A DNA stretch of 64,000 nucleotides from UBA6663 sp044226485 (GTDB lineage: Bacteria; Chloroflexota; Anaerolineae; Anaerolineales; UBA6663): the NCBI GenBank assembly GCA_044226485.1, contig JBGAGY010000004.1, positions 434,001 through 498,000 of the forward strand, in the 5' to 3' direction. The position numbers and the translations under genes are program-made. Below the pieces are notes generated by a model. It did no database searches and was not told the DNA's origin. It saw nothing but the letters and a program-made list of their open reading frames with translations. Shown piece after piece: positions 35,792 through 48,144 of this stretch. Position 1 is the stretch's first letter, and each line of letters starts with the position of its first letter.

Positions 35792-37465
35792 CTAAGGCTC
35801 TAGCTGAACTTCCACCTGGGCTCCGCCCAGCACAGAACCATCTTTGGCGCTGAGGTCGAGCACGTCGATCCAACCGATCCCGGCCGTCGTCGGCGTAAAG
35901 GTGATCGGCGCTTCGAACGTGACCGGGCCAGGGATGTCTCCGGTCGTCATGATCGGGCCTTCACCGATGAGCGCACCGTTCGAGTCGTAGACCCGATAGA
36001 CCAGTGTGGCCTCGAAAGGCCAGATGGCGGCCGTGCCCTTGACGACCACGCCGCTCGTGACGCTCTCACCTTCCGTCGGAGCTTCAAGCGTGATCACTTG
36101 CGCGGCCGTCGGCGGCGCCGTGACGGCGATCGAGCCGACGATGGAGTCGAGCAGGCTCAAGGCGGGCTGGATGTTCCCGGCGCCGTGCACGGTTTCGAAT
36201 ACCTGCTGCAGATAGGCGGTGTAGTCGGGAGGATTGAAATCAGCGGGCGCGGTCTCGGGCAGATCCTCAATGCGAACCGGTAAGGTCACGCTGACGTAGG
36301 AACTCCCGTCGTCGGTGAGGCCCTGGAACGTGTACCAGACGTCGCCGCGGGTGACCGGCATCAGGCCTTGTGCGTAGAACGTGAGGTAGCGAACGCCGCG
36401 TCCGCCCAGGCTTCCGCCCTGACCGTTGCCGAAGGTCACCACCGCCGGCTGAGCTCGGAAGACCTGGGTGGCGTTGACGGGCGGCAGGAACGGCAGGGTC
36501 GGCGTGGGTCCGTCCGAGATGACGTTGGCATAGGCGCTGAGATCCGGGTTGGGCTGCGCCAGCACGCCCTGCAGGTTAGCCAGCTCGGCATCGAAGCCGT
36601 AATACGCAAAGCTACGCACCGGGTAGACGCGGATGCGCGCGGGGAACAGGGTCTGAGTCGGCACCCCGACGACCTGGCCGAAGGCGGGGAGGCTCAAGCC
36701 GAACTCGGTCGGGGCCTCATCGCCAGTGGGGGTCCAGGGAGTGGCGGGCTGGCCGGCCACGGCATAGCCAACAGGGTCGCCGCCGTAGTCGACCGGATAC
36801 GTGACAGCCACGCCGTTCTCCTCGAGCGTCACATCCAGGGAGAGATCGGTCTCGAGTCGGTAGCGGCGCACACTCGGCTGTGAAGGGCAGCAGGCGCCGT
36901 CCTCCGGCCCGGCGACGTCCATCCGCACCGTCACCTCCCGGTTGGCGATGGACACCTCGTGCAGGGCCACTCGGTCGCCCAGGAAGGCCTCGGCGGCCTG
37001 CGCGGGTTGACCGGCGTTGCTGAGCATGACGAACAGGTGGAAGAACACACCCGTGCCGTCGGGGTCGGCGGTCAGGATCACTGCGGCGTCTTCGCTGCCA
37101 TCACCATCCAGATCGCCCAAGGCGATGGCCTCCCCACCCCCGACGATGCCGGCGACACGGTAGTCGGCCCCGGCCGGGTCGCTGACATCGCGCGGCTTGA
37201 CGCCGTCGGTCAGCTGAACGGGTTGGTTTGGCATGTCGGTGAAGCGATAGGACGTGTTCCGAAGCTGATCGATCTGCAGCCCGGCAGGGGCCGGGGACTG
37301 CGTAGGCATCTCGGGCGCGGCCGTGGGCGTCGCAGGCGCTTCGGTGGGGGCCTGGGTGGGCGGTTCCAGGGTGGGGACGATGGTGGGCGTGGAGCCCGGA
37401 TTTGGGATGCAGGCATTCGCGACAAGCGCCAGGACGGCGCTCAGGGGCAGCAATCGGCGTTTCAT
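35792..37465 (-). CDS. Lipoprotein with Thr/Pro linker and C-terminal Gmad2 Ig-like domain
   Basis: 557 residues. The signal ends in a lipobox (LALVANAC, Cys19), so it should be lipid-anchored outside the membrane. A Thr/Pro linker (about 25-62) follows, then an FG-GAP-like stretch (IALGDLDGDGSEDAAVIL), a large unassigned region and a C-terminal Gmad2-type Ig-like domain (ITLEAPTEGESVTSGVVVKGTA ... GWIDVLDLSAKDGS). Gmad2 occurs in envelope proteins and beside GerM domains in sporulation proteins. There is no sign of sporulation here. Role unknown. Confidence 0.82.
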   Translation of the reverse strand: MKRRLLPLSAVLALVANACIPNPGSTPTIVPTLEPPTQAPTEAPATPTAAPEMPTQSPAPAGLQIDQLRNTSYRFTDMPNQPVQLTDGVKPRDVSDPAGADYRVAGIVGGGEAIALGDLDGDGSEDAAVILTADPDGTGVFFHLFVMLSNAGQPAQAAEAFLGDRVALHEVSIANREVTVRMDVAGPEDGACCPSQPSVRRYRLETDLSLDVTLEENGVAVTYPVDYGGDPVGYAVAGQPATPWTPTGDEAPTEFGLSLPAFGQVVGVPTQTLFPARIRVYPVRSFAYYGFDAELANLQGVLAQPNPDLSAYANVISDGPTPTLPFLPPVNATQVFRAQPAVVTFGNGQGGSLGGRGVRYLTFYAQGLMPVTRGDVWYTFQGLTDDGSSYVSVTLPVRIEDLPETAPADFNPPDYTAYLQQVFETVHGAGNIQPALSLLDSIVGSIAVTAPPTAAQVITLEAPTEGESVTSGVVVKGTAAIWPFEATLVYRVYDSNGALIGEGPIMTTGDIPGPVTFEAPITFTPTTAGIGWIDVLDLSAKDGSVLGGAQVEVQLEP

Positions 37466-37588
37466 GAAGTCCTCCTTGACACGTTAACTCTACCCCTTAA
37501 CGTCCGAGGGATCACATTGGTTCACCTGAAGGTCCTTCGGGTCATGGTTGGTGGCTGCCCACCATGCAGATCCAGAGTCCGTTCAGCG

Positions 37589-37594
37589 TATACT
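37589..37594 (+). promoter_or_regulatory. -10 box of the double-GNAT gene
   Basis: TATACT, 21 nt before the ATG at 37616, with a GGGAG ribosome site in between. Confidence 0.45.
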
Positions 37595-37615
37595 GATCGG
37601 GAGCGAACCATTCAT

Positions 37616-38515
37616 ATGCCTATCAACATCGAAAACCTGATTGCCGTGGCCCATCGCGAAGCAGAGCGCCACCTCCACCTGATCGACCTCCCGTACCGCC
37701 TGAGTTCGTGGGCGCTCGATCGAGCCGACAACCTGCGCGTGCTGCGCGACGACAGAGGCGAGCCTTGCGCCTGGGCTGTGCTGCAGACGCCCTTCTGGTC
37801 GATCGACATCGTGGCAGACGCGGCCGGTGAACCGAGCGCCTATGCCGAGGTGCTGAGCTGGGCCGTCGAGCGGGCGCAGGCTACGGCTGCAGACCCCGAG
37901 TTTGGCCGACCGTGCTGGTTCGTACCGGTATTGAACGACCAGGAGGACGTCAGACGCGTCCTCGAAAGGTATGGCTTTACCGACCAGGGTCATGTCCCCG
38001 TAGATCCGTGGTCGAAAGTGCACCTCATACGGCCGGCGGCAACAGAGCGGGCGGCTGTCGCGTTGCCGGAAGGCTATCGGCTGCGGGCATTGGCCGGGCC
38101 AACCGAAGTGGACGCATATGTGGAGCTGCACCGCTCGGTGTTCGAGAGCAAGAATATGACGCCCTCATGGCGTGCGCGAACGCTCGCGCAGAAGGCGTAT
38201 CGGCCCGAGCTCGACCTGGTGGTCGAAGCCCCTGATGGAAGACTCGCGGCGTTCTGTGTGGGATGGTTCGATGCGCAAGGCTACGGAGGCCGACCGTGCG
38301 GCCAGATCGAGCCGCTGGGCGTCGCGGCGGAGCACAGGGGGCTTGGGATCGGCAGAATGGTCCTGGAGGCCTGCTGTGAGCGTCTGGTGGCTGCCGGCGC
38401 CGAAGACATCTACGTGGAGACCGATCGACAGCGTGACGCCGCGCTGGGCGTCTACGGGGCGGCAGGGTTTCGACTCAAGCAGGACGTGAGCGTCTACAGA
38501 CTCGACGTCGCCTGA
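37616..38515 (+). CDS. Double GNAT-domain acetyltransferase
   Basis: 299 residues from the ATG at 37616. The C-terminal GNAT domain has a clear acetyl-CoA site (IEPLGVAAEHRGLGIGRMVLEACCERL, about 243-269) and a typical end (VETDRQRDAALGVYGAAGFRLKQD). The N-terminal half is a second, degenerate GNAT-like domain ending RRVLERYGFTDQG. This layout recalls mycothiol synthase-like proteins, but no mycothiol genes are nearby, so the substrate is open. Confidence 0.87.
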   Translation: MPINIENLIAVAHREAERHLHLIDLPYRLSSWALDRADNLRVLRDDRGEPCAWAVLQTPFWSIDIVADAAGEPSAYAEVLSWAVERAQATAADPEFGRPCWFVPVLNDQEDVRRVLERYGFTDQGHVPVDPWSKVHLIRPAATERAAVALPEGYRLRALAGPTEVDAYVELHRSVFESKNMTPSWRARTLAQKAYRPELDLVVEAPDGRLAAFCVGWFDAQGYGGRPCGQIEPLGVAAEHRGLGIGRMVLEACCERLVAAGAEDIYVETDRQRDAALGVYGAAGFRLKQDVSVYRLDVA

Positions 38516-38682
38516 GATCGACAACTGACCCCGGCCGATGGGGCGATCGGCAAACCCATACCGGGCTAGGCGCCGATGAGGACTGGATCCGCGTCACCCC
38601 TTCCGATCCGTGAGATCGGCGTATCGACTGGCATGTGTTCGCGCACATCCCGGGCGCTTCTTTGAGGCGGGGCGATTAAACG

Positions 38683-38712
38683 AAGAAGGCCCAACTTGCG
38701 TTGAGCCTTCTT
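38683..38712 (-). terminator. Terminator of the rRNA operon
   Basis: A 13-bp stem (38683-38695 with 38700-38712; GT and AC wobbles) around TTGC lies about 28 nt past the 5S 3' end on the minus strand, followed by CGTTTAAT. A second small hairpin (38715-38732, AACATCC/GGATGTT) lies between it and 5S. Confidence 0.75.
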
Positions 38713-38739
38713 TCAACATCCCGAAGGATGTTACAAACC

Positions 38740-38857
38740 CCTTGGCGACGACCTACTTTCCCAGGCAGTCTCCCACCAAGTATCATCAGCGCTGTCGAGC
38801 TTAACTTCCGGGTTCGGGATGGGACCGGGTGTACCCTCGACGCACAAATCACCAAGA
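38740..38857 (-). rRNA. rrf: 5S ribosomal RNA
   Basis: About 117 nt. The minus strand reads CTTGGTGATTTGTGCG at the 5' end, the conserved CCGAACCCGGAAGTTAAGC core and GGGAGACTGCCTGGGAAAGT, closing with complementary ends (CTTGG/CCAAG). Last gene of the rRNA operon. Ends are approximate to a few nt. Confidence 0.93.
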
Positions 38858-38892
38858 GAGTTTATCGATTTTAGGGCTGACGATTGTCAGCC

Positions 38893-38945
38893 GACAACTG
38901 AATACCGTCTCGCGACGGTCACTGTGAACCTTCAATTTCTCCGCA
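38893..38945 (-). other. 23S processing stalk, 3' arm
   Basis: 38893-38904 and 38923-38945 are complementary to 41946-41957 and 41921-41943. They can pair across the whole 23S gene to form the RNase III-type processing stem. Confidence 0.75.
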
Positions 38946-38956
38946 CCACGTCAAAT

Positions 38957-41913
<2,957 letters not shown>

Positions 41914-41920
41914 CACGTGA

Positions 41921-41957
41921 TGCGGAGAAATTGAAGTTCCACAGTTATTCAGTTGTC
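41921..41957 (-). other. 23S processing stalk, 5' arm
   Basis: Complementary partner of 38893-38945 (TGCGGAGAAATTGAAG and TATTCAGTTGTC blocks), immediately before the 23S 5' end. Confidence 0.75.
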
Positions 41958-42216
41958 AATGTTCAAGCCCGCGCAAGCGCGGGTGCCGGTGCTCACGCAC
42001 CGACGTCTCGTCTTTCAACGAGAGAGGCAACGCACGTTGGCTGCCGCGCTCTGAGCACGTGTCTTCACATGCTCAGAGCGCGATCTCCAACCCCCGGCAG
42101 AGACGAAACAGCCCGGAGCAAACCGGGCCGTCAAAAGCCAAGCTTGTCCTGTTCGCTATTCCGCTACCGTGCCAGGTTCACGAAGCTAATCTTCGTCTCT
42201 CCAGTTTTGATCTCAG

Positions 42217-42289
42217 TGGAGATGAGGGGGCTCGAACCCCTGACATCCGCCTTGCAAAGGCGGCGCTCTCCCAACTGAGCTACATCCCC
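42217..42289 (-). tRNA. tRNA-Ala (anticodon TGC)
   Basis: 73 nt in the 16S-23S spacer. The acceptor GGGGATG pairs with CATCTCC. The anticodon loop is CTTTGCAAG and the T-loop is GGTTCGAGCC. The 3' CCA is not encoded. Confidence 0.96.
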
Positions 42290-42297
42290 GTATAAAG

Positions 42298-42371
42298 TGG
42301 GCCTTTGAGGAGTTGAACCTCAGACCTTCCCCTTATCAGAGGGATGCTCTAACCAACTGAGCTAAAGGCCC
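42298..42371 (-). tRNA. tRNA-Ile (anticodon GAT)
   Basis: 74 nt in the 16S-23S spacer, upstream of tRNA-Ala. Acceptor GGGCCTT / AAGGCCC, anticodon loop CTGATAA, T-loop GGTTCAACTC. The 3' CCA is not encoded. Confidence 0.96.
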
Positions 42372-42376
42372 CAGCG

Positions 42377-42405
42377 ACCTTAACCCCTGAAGAGTGACAG
42401 GAAAT
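42377..42405 (-). other. 16S processing stalk, 3' arm
   Basis: This 29-nt block is the near-exact reverse complement of 44017-44045 (shared core TGAAGAGTGACAGGAAAT), so the two can pair across 16S for RNase III processing. Confidence 0.75.
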
Positions 42406-42461
42406 ACACGCGATCACAGTGTTCGAGCGAAACTACCGTGAGTAGTCGCTCATTTCTCTAG

Positions 42462-43965
<1,504 letters not shown>

Positions 43966-44265
43966 TGAACTTCGATCACAAGGATCGATAGGATCAACGG
44001 ATTCCTGTTCTCACAGATTTCCTGTCACTCTTCAGTTGTTAAGGTTCACGAGCTCGGGGCTCATTTTTTCGGGCAGTTTGCCCGTTCCCAGAGCGCAGGC
44101 GATCTTACCCTCTTTGTCAGAGGCTGTCAAGACGCAATTTCACTTTCCTGCGTCTCGTCGCCGGTGCCTGTCCCTTATTCGTTTTTGAAACGTCCAGGGC
44201 GGTTTACGCTCGGGCGCTTGGGGGTGATCAGACACGCTGTTGTTCAACCCCGTCAGCGAAGGAGA
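43966..44265 (-). other. rRNA operon leader
   Basis: About 300 nt between the rrn promoter and 16S. It holds the 5' arm of the 16S processing stalk (44017-44045) and a small hairpin (CGGGCAGTTTGCCCG, near 44070). No open frame is supported. Confidence 0.7.
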
Positions 44266-44293
44266 ATTATACGCCTTTGCGATCAAGAGTCAA
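44266..44293 (-). promoter_or_regulatory. rRNA operon promoter
   Basis: On the minus strand, TTGACT (44293-44288), a 16-nt spacer and TATAAT (44271-44266). The -35 lies in TCAAGAGTCAAG (44283-44294), whose exact reverse complement occurs at 44318-44329. Confidence 0.85.
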
Positions 44294-44357
44294 GGTTCGA
44301 TATCTTAAATTCTTTTTCTTGACTCTTGACCGCGATTCACAGGCGATTCGCGCACCT

Positions 44358-44978
44358 TCACATCGCTTGCCGGCCGTCCAGAGCGCGGCCCAACGTCGTT
44401 TCATCGGCGTATTCGAGGTCGCCGCCCACCGGCAATCCGCGCGCCAAGCGCGTCACTCTCAGGCCCGGATCCACGCTCGCCAGCTGCCGCTGCACGTACA
44501 TGGCCGTCGCTTCGCCTTCAAGACTCACGTTCGTCGCGAGGATGATCTCGCGCAACGGCGGCTGCGCCATCCGCACACGCTCGATCAACTCCGCCACATG
44601 CAGGTCCTCAGGGCCCACGCCTTCGACAGGCGAGATCACCCCACCCAACACATGATAGCGGCCGTGAAACCGGCTCGTCCGCTCGATCGCAATCACGTCG
44701 AGCGGCTCCTCCACCACGCACCACACAGACGAGTCGCGATTCGAGTCGCGACAGATGCGACACGGATCGTCTTCGGTGATGTTGAAGCAGTTGGAACACG
44801 AGCGCGTGCGTTCACGCAGCTCAGTCAATGCCTGCGACAACGCCTCGATCTGATCCGTATGATCCTGGCGCAACAAGAAGAACGTCAGACGCGACGCCGA
44901 CTTCGGACCAATGCCGGGCAGCCGCCCGAACTCGTCGATCAGACGCTGCACCGCTGAAGGGAGAGCAGGATTCGCCAT
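44358..44978 (-). CDS. recR: Recombination protein RecR
   Basis: 206 residues. The helix-hairpin-helix GRLPGIGPKSASRLTFFLL is at the N terminus, a four-Cys zinc finger (CSNCFNITEDDPCRIC) at about 61-76, and a Toprim domain follows (VVEEPLDVIAIERT ... HVLGGVISPVEGVGPEDLHV ... TNVSLEGEATAMYVQ). RecR works with RecO/RecF in RecA loading at gaps. It is the third gene of the dnaX-ebfC-recR arrangement seen in many bacteria. It starts 15 nt after ebfC ends. Confidence 0.97.
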   Translation of the reverse strand: MANPALPSAVQRLIDEFGRLPGIGPKSASRLTFFLLRQDHTDQIEALSQALTELRERTRSCSNCFNITEDDPCRICRDSNRDSSVWCVVEEPLDVIAIERTSRFHGRYHVLGGVISPVEGVGPEDLHVAELIERVRMAQPPLREIILATNVSLEGEATAMYVQRQLASVDPGLRVTRLARGLPVGGDLEYADETTLGRALDGRQAM

Positions 44979-44993
44979 ATCGATCCGTTGTTG

Positions 44994-45332
44994 CTAAAGA
45001 CCGAGACCCGGCAGGCCAATCGCTGGGCCCAACGCCTGAAGCCGCTCGGCCGCCACCTTCTGCGACTCCTCGAGCGCGGCGTTCGTCGCCACGACCAGCA
45101 TGTCGTTCAACATCGCCGCGTCGCCGAGCGCCTCGGGCGCGATCTCGACCGACACCACGCGCTGCTGGCCGTTCACGGTCACCTTGACCGCTCCCCCGCC
45201 CGCCGTGGACGAGAAACGCTCGGCCTCGAGGGCCTCGTGCATCGCGCGCATGTCTTCTTGCAGTTTCTGCATCCGCTCCGCCAACGCCTGGTTCATTCCC
45301 GGCGGGGGACGATTGCCACGCATGAACGTCAT
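44994..45332 (-). CDS. ebfC: YbaB/EbfC nucleoid-associated protein
   Basis: 112 residues. The family core is MQKLQEDMRAMHEALEAERF then GGAVKVTVNGQQRVVSVEI and the helix DMLVVATNAALEESQKVAAERL. The protein dimerises and binds DNA. It lies between dnaX and recR, as usual. GAGG precedes the ATG at 45332; an ATG at 45323 is possible. Confidence 0.94.
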   Translation of the reverse strand: MTFMRGNRPPPGMNQALAERMQKLQEDMRAMHEALEAERFSSTAGGGAVKVTVNGQQRVVSVEIAPEALGDAAMLNDMLVVATNAALEESQKVAAERLQALGPAIGLPGLGL

Positions 45333-45508
45333 AGTGTGCCTCTTTCAGTTTGATCGTGCGCCCGGTAAGGATCGCACAGACTTGATCGTTTTGTCAGTAC
45401 AATCGATGTGTTGTGCGCGGATGCCGCGGAGAAGGTCCGTCAGCGCGTTCACGTTTCAGATAACTTCCAGCGGCATCGGTTGGCAGCACCCGCTGAGGAA
45501 CGAGCCCG
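45333..45508. other. dnaX-ebfC intergenic region
   Basis: 176 nt. GATGCCGC (45420-45427) pairs with GCGGCATC (45468-45475). No SRP RNA core sequence was found, although ffs often lies near dnaX. The gap is large for this operon, so ebfC-recR may have their own promoter. Confidence 0.4.
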
Positions 45509-47077
45509 TCAATCGACGAGCTCGCCGCCCAGGTCGATCGCCGCGGCAGCCAGGCTCCCGGGCGGCGCCCCACGACCGGCCCGCGCCGGGCCCTCGCCAG
45601 GCTGGAAGGCGATGCGCACACTGCGCCCCAGCACCTCCGACACTGCTTGAGCCAACGTTCCTGCGAACTCAGGTCGATTCTGCAATCGGTCGATGAAAGC
45701 CTTGGTCGCACGCACGCGCAACTCATCGTCATGCAGGCCGATCACGCCACAGCGCTCCAGGTCGGTCTTGGTCAACGCCGTGATCTTGCGCCGCTCGAGC
45801 AGCAGATCAGCCGCCTTGCGCCACACCAGGCCAAGATCGCCAGCGTCAGCCGCGCTTGTGGATGTGCCGGCCCGTTCGACGGCGGCAGGTTCGGCTCGAG
45901 CGATCGGCGGTTGTGGCGCCGCCGCGGCGACGGGTGCCGAAACGGCGGCCGTGGCCGCCGCCCGCACCGGCTCCTCGGGCGGCGCCGTGCACTCGAGCAC
46001 GGCGAGTTCGATCGGCAGCTGGGGCTGCCAGCCGGCCCGTGTCTCACCGGCCGCCGCGTTGAACGCGCGAATCGCGCGCAGCAACGTCGGGGCCTCCCAG
46101 GCCTGGGCCTGCCGAGCCATCACCGCGCGGACCTCGGGGGTCGCGTCGACAAGGGCCCCGTTGCCGAGCCGGATCAGCATCAACTGGCGCAGATAGTCGA
46201 CCATCTGCCGACCCAACTGGCGCGGGTCAGCGCCAGCATCGACGGCGGTCTGGATCAGTTGCAGGCCGCGCCCCGAGTCGGCGATCGCCAGCGCACCGGT
46301 CAGATCCTGCACGGTCTGGCTCAGCGCCGCGCCCAACAAGGCCTGAGCCTGAGCGAGCGTCACCGACCGGCCTCCGCCGCTGGCAGCCGACCCGGCCGCG
46401 ATCAATTGATCGAGCAGGCTTTCGGCGTCGCGCAAGGCGCCGGTAGCCTGTCGCGCGACGAGCTCGAGCGCCGCGGGCTCAGCCGTGATGTCTTCGTGAG
46501 CGCAAACTGTTTGCAGGCGCGCGACGATGTCGGCAACCGGGATGCGACGGAACTCGAACTTCTGGCAGCGCGACGCGACAGTGGCCGGCACCTTGTAGTT
46601 CTCGGTCGTCGCCAGGATGAAGATCGCGTGAGGCGGCGGCTCCTCGAGCGTCTTCAACAACGCGTTGAAGGCGCCGAGCGAGAGCATATGCACCTCGTCG
46701 ATGATGTAGACCTTGTAGCGGCCCTGCCCCGGCGAGAAGTTGATCTTGTCGCGCAGGTCGCGGATGTTCTCGACGCTGTTGTTCGAGGCGCCGTCGATCT
46801 CAATCAAGTCGAGGAAGCGGCCTTCGTTGACCGCCGTGCAATGCGCACACTCGTTGCAAGGGCGGTGAGCAGGATCGGGGTTCAGGCAGTTGACGCCTTT
46901 AGCAACCAGGCGCGCGCTCGTCGTCTTGCCGCACCCGCGTGGGCCCGAAAAAAGATACGCATGGGCCACGTGCTCGTGAGCGATAGCGTGTCGAAGAGTC
47001 TGGACCACGTGATCCTGACCGACGACATCGTCCCACACCTGCGGGCGCCATTTGCGATACAGAGCCTGTGCGGACAT
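45509..47077 (-). CDS. dnaX: DNA polymerase III subunit gamma/tau
   Basis: 522 residues. The N terminus ALYRKWRPQVWDDVVGQDHVV is typical. Walker A is FSGPRGCGKTTSARL and the zinc module is CLNPDPAHRPCNECAHC. Walker B is VYIIDEVHMLS, then sensor 1 (ATTENYKVPATVASRC) and the collar domain. An Ala/Pro-rich linker (about 360-410) precedes a short C-terminal domain, so no separate gamma form is needed. It is the clamp-loader ATPase subunit. TACACT lies 6 nt before the ATG, so the mRNA is probably leaderless. Confidence 0.97.
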   Translation of the reverse strand: MSAQALYRKWRPQVWDDVVGQDHVVQTLRHAIAHEHVAHAYLFSGPRGCGKTTSARLVAKGVNCLNPDPAHRPCNECAHCTAVNEGRFLDLIEIDGASNNSVENIRDLRDKINFSPGQGRYKVYIIDEVHMLSLGAFNALLKTLEEPPPHAIFILATTENYKVPATVASRCQKFEFRRIPVADIVARLQTVCAHEDITAEPAALELVARQATGALRDAESLLDQLIAAGSAASGGGRSVTLAQAQALLGAALSQTVQDLTGALAIADSGRGLQLIQTAVDAGADPRQLGRQMVDYLRQLMLIRLGNGALVDATPEVRAVMARQAQAWEAPTLLRAIRAFNAAAGETRAGWQPQLPIELAVLECTAPPEEPVRAAATAAVSAPVAAAAPQPPIARAEPAAVERAGTSTSAADAGDLGLVWRKAADLLLERRKITALTKTDLERCGVIGLHDDELRVRATKAFIDRLQNRPEFAGTLAQAVSEVLGRSVRIAFQPGEGPARAGRGAPPGSLAAAAIDLGGELVD

Positions 47078-47083
47078 GGAATC

Positions 47084-47089
47084 AGTGTA
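47084..47089 (-). promoter_or_regulatory. -10 box of dnaX, leaderless arrangement
   Basis: TACACT with 6 nt before the ATG. Confidence 0.5.
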
Positions 47090-47414
47090 GCACAGCTTCG
47101 CCCTCGAATCTGTCGTCCGGAAGAGGGCTTTGGCCGAGCATTACGCGGGTTTTCGTGGATGTGACGAGCGCGTGGCCCAGACGCGAGGACGGCCTGCTCG
47201 CGCGTGTCGGAGGTCACTTCAACGAAGACACATCAATGGCGGCGGCCCTCCAGGATTTAAGGTTCGCGATTTTCAGGCAGCCTCGAACTGCACGGCGAAT
47301 CACGAACTCCGCGGCCGGTCGCACCGTGCGGCGCGAAGCCGCCTTCAAAGCCTACCCGAGCCTCAGCGCGTTGACGCAGAACCCCGAATCGCCCAGCACC
47401 TTCCGCGCGACGAC
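47090..47414. other. Intergenic region between dnaX and the TetR gene
   Basis: About 325 nt. Open frames on the plus strand here have no recognisable domain and run through the promoter, so no gene is called. The genes on either side are divergent. Confidence 0.5.
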
Positions 47415-47442
47415 TTGACACTTTTTACATTCCTGATAGAAT
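47415..47442 (+). promoter_or_regulatory. Promoter of the TetR-family regulator gene
   Basis: TTGACA (47415-47420), a 16-nt spacer and TAGAAT (47437-47442). The inverted-repeat operator overlaps the spacer and the -10. Confidence 0.8.
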
Positions 47443-47448
47443 GTAAAA
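47423..47448 (+). promoter_or_regulatory. TetR-type operator, copy 1
   Basis: TTTTACATTC (47423-47432) and GAATGTAAAA (47439-47448) are perfect 10-bp inverted half-sites with a 6-nt spacer, placed over the promoter. Binding here would block transcription of the regulator's own gene. Confidence 0.75.
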
Positions 47449-47456
47449 TATCAACC

Positions 47457-48062
47457 ATGAAACGCACCAAGGAAGATGCTGAACTCACTCGCCAGGCCGT
47501 GCTCGATGCCGCCCTTCAGGTCATGAGCCGGCGCGGCTATGCTGCGACGAAGCTCGACGAGGTCGCGAAGGCGGCGCGCGTCACCCGCGGCGCGATCTAT
47601 CATCACTTCGGCGGCAAGCGAGAGTTGTTCACGGCGCTCATCGAAAACGCCTCGGCGGTCAGCAACCGCGCCGTGGCCCAGGCGATCGCCGAGGGCGGCG
47701 ACTTCGTGTCGATCGCCCGACGGGTGCTCGTCTACACGCTCGACCTGCTTGAGAAAGACGCTCGATTTCGCGGCACAACAGCCCTATTACTGCTCAACTC
47801 GCACGAATCGGCCGAACTGGCGACGCTTCGCAAAGCCCGGATCCAACAGGGCCTGGCAACGCTCGAGCAGATCACGGGGTTCTTCAGTCTGGGCCGCGAG
47901 CAAGGCGCCATCCGTGCCGACGTCGACCCGGCTGTGGCGGCCCGGGCGTTCCTGGCTTACCAGAACGGCCTGATCCTTCTGTGGGTGACGTCGCCCGGGG
48001 TCCTGAACAAGGACGCGCACGCCAGCGGGTTGGCGGATCTTTTCGTCAGAGGCATCGTCTAG
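47457..48062 (+). CDS. TetR/AcrR-family transcriptional repressor
   Basis: 201 residues from the ATG at 47457. The N-terminal HTH is ILDAALQVMSRRGYAATKLDEVAKAARVTRGAIYHHFGGKRELF in type (here VLDAAL...), the classic TetR_N signature. The C-terminal ligand domain has RGTTALLLLNSHESAELATL and ARAFLAYQNGLILLWV, as in AcrR-like repressors. Its operator is visible in its own promoter, and a second copy lies before the next gene, so it should repress both. The ligand is unknown. Confidence 0.93.
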   Translation: MKRTKEDAELTRQAVLDAALQVMSRRGYAATKLDEVAKAARVTRGAIYHHFGGKRELFTALIENASAVSNRAVAQAIAEGGDFVSIARRVLVYTLDLLEKDARFRGTTALLLLNSHESAELATLRKARIQQGLATLEQITGFFSLGREQGAIRADVDPAVAARAFLAYQNGLILLWVTSPGVLNKDAHASGLADLFVRGIV

Positions 48063-48108
48063 CCAAGCGGTGGTTCGGCCTCGCGCCGGCGCCGCTTTCT
48101 TCATGGCA

Positions 48109-48134
48109 ATTTACATACTCATGTGAATGTATAA
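48109..48134 (+). promoter_or_regulatory. TetR-type operator, copy 2
   Basis: TTTACATAC (48110-48118), a 6-nt spacer and GAATGTATAA (48125-48134) repeat the half-sites of the operator at 47423-47448 with one or two changes per half. It lies just before the ribosome site of the CPBP gene. Confidence 0.7.
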
Positions 48135-48144
48135 AGGAGAAGCC

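Noticed and set aside
35792..37465. Sporulation function from the Gmad2 domain
   Set aside because: Gmad2 also occurs in non-sporulating bacteria; no GerM domain or sporulation gene is present in the window.
45333..45508. SRP RNA (ffs) near dnaX
   Set aside because: The conserved GGTCAGG / GGAAGCAGC-type core is absent on both strands; only an 8-bp hairpin is present.
47068..47418. A 116-codon plus-strand frame before the TetR gene
   Set aside because: Overlaps the dnaX start and promoter region, has no domain and no ribosome site.
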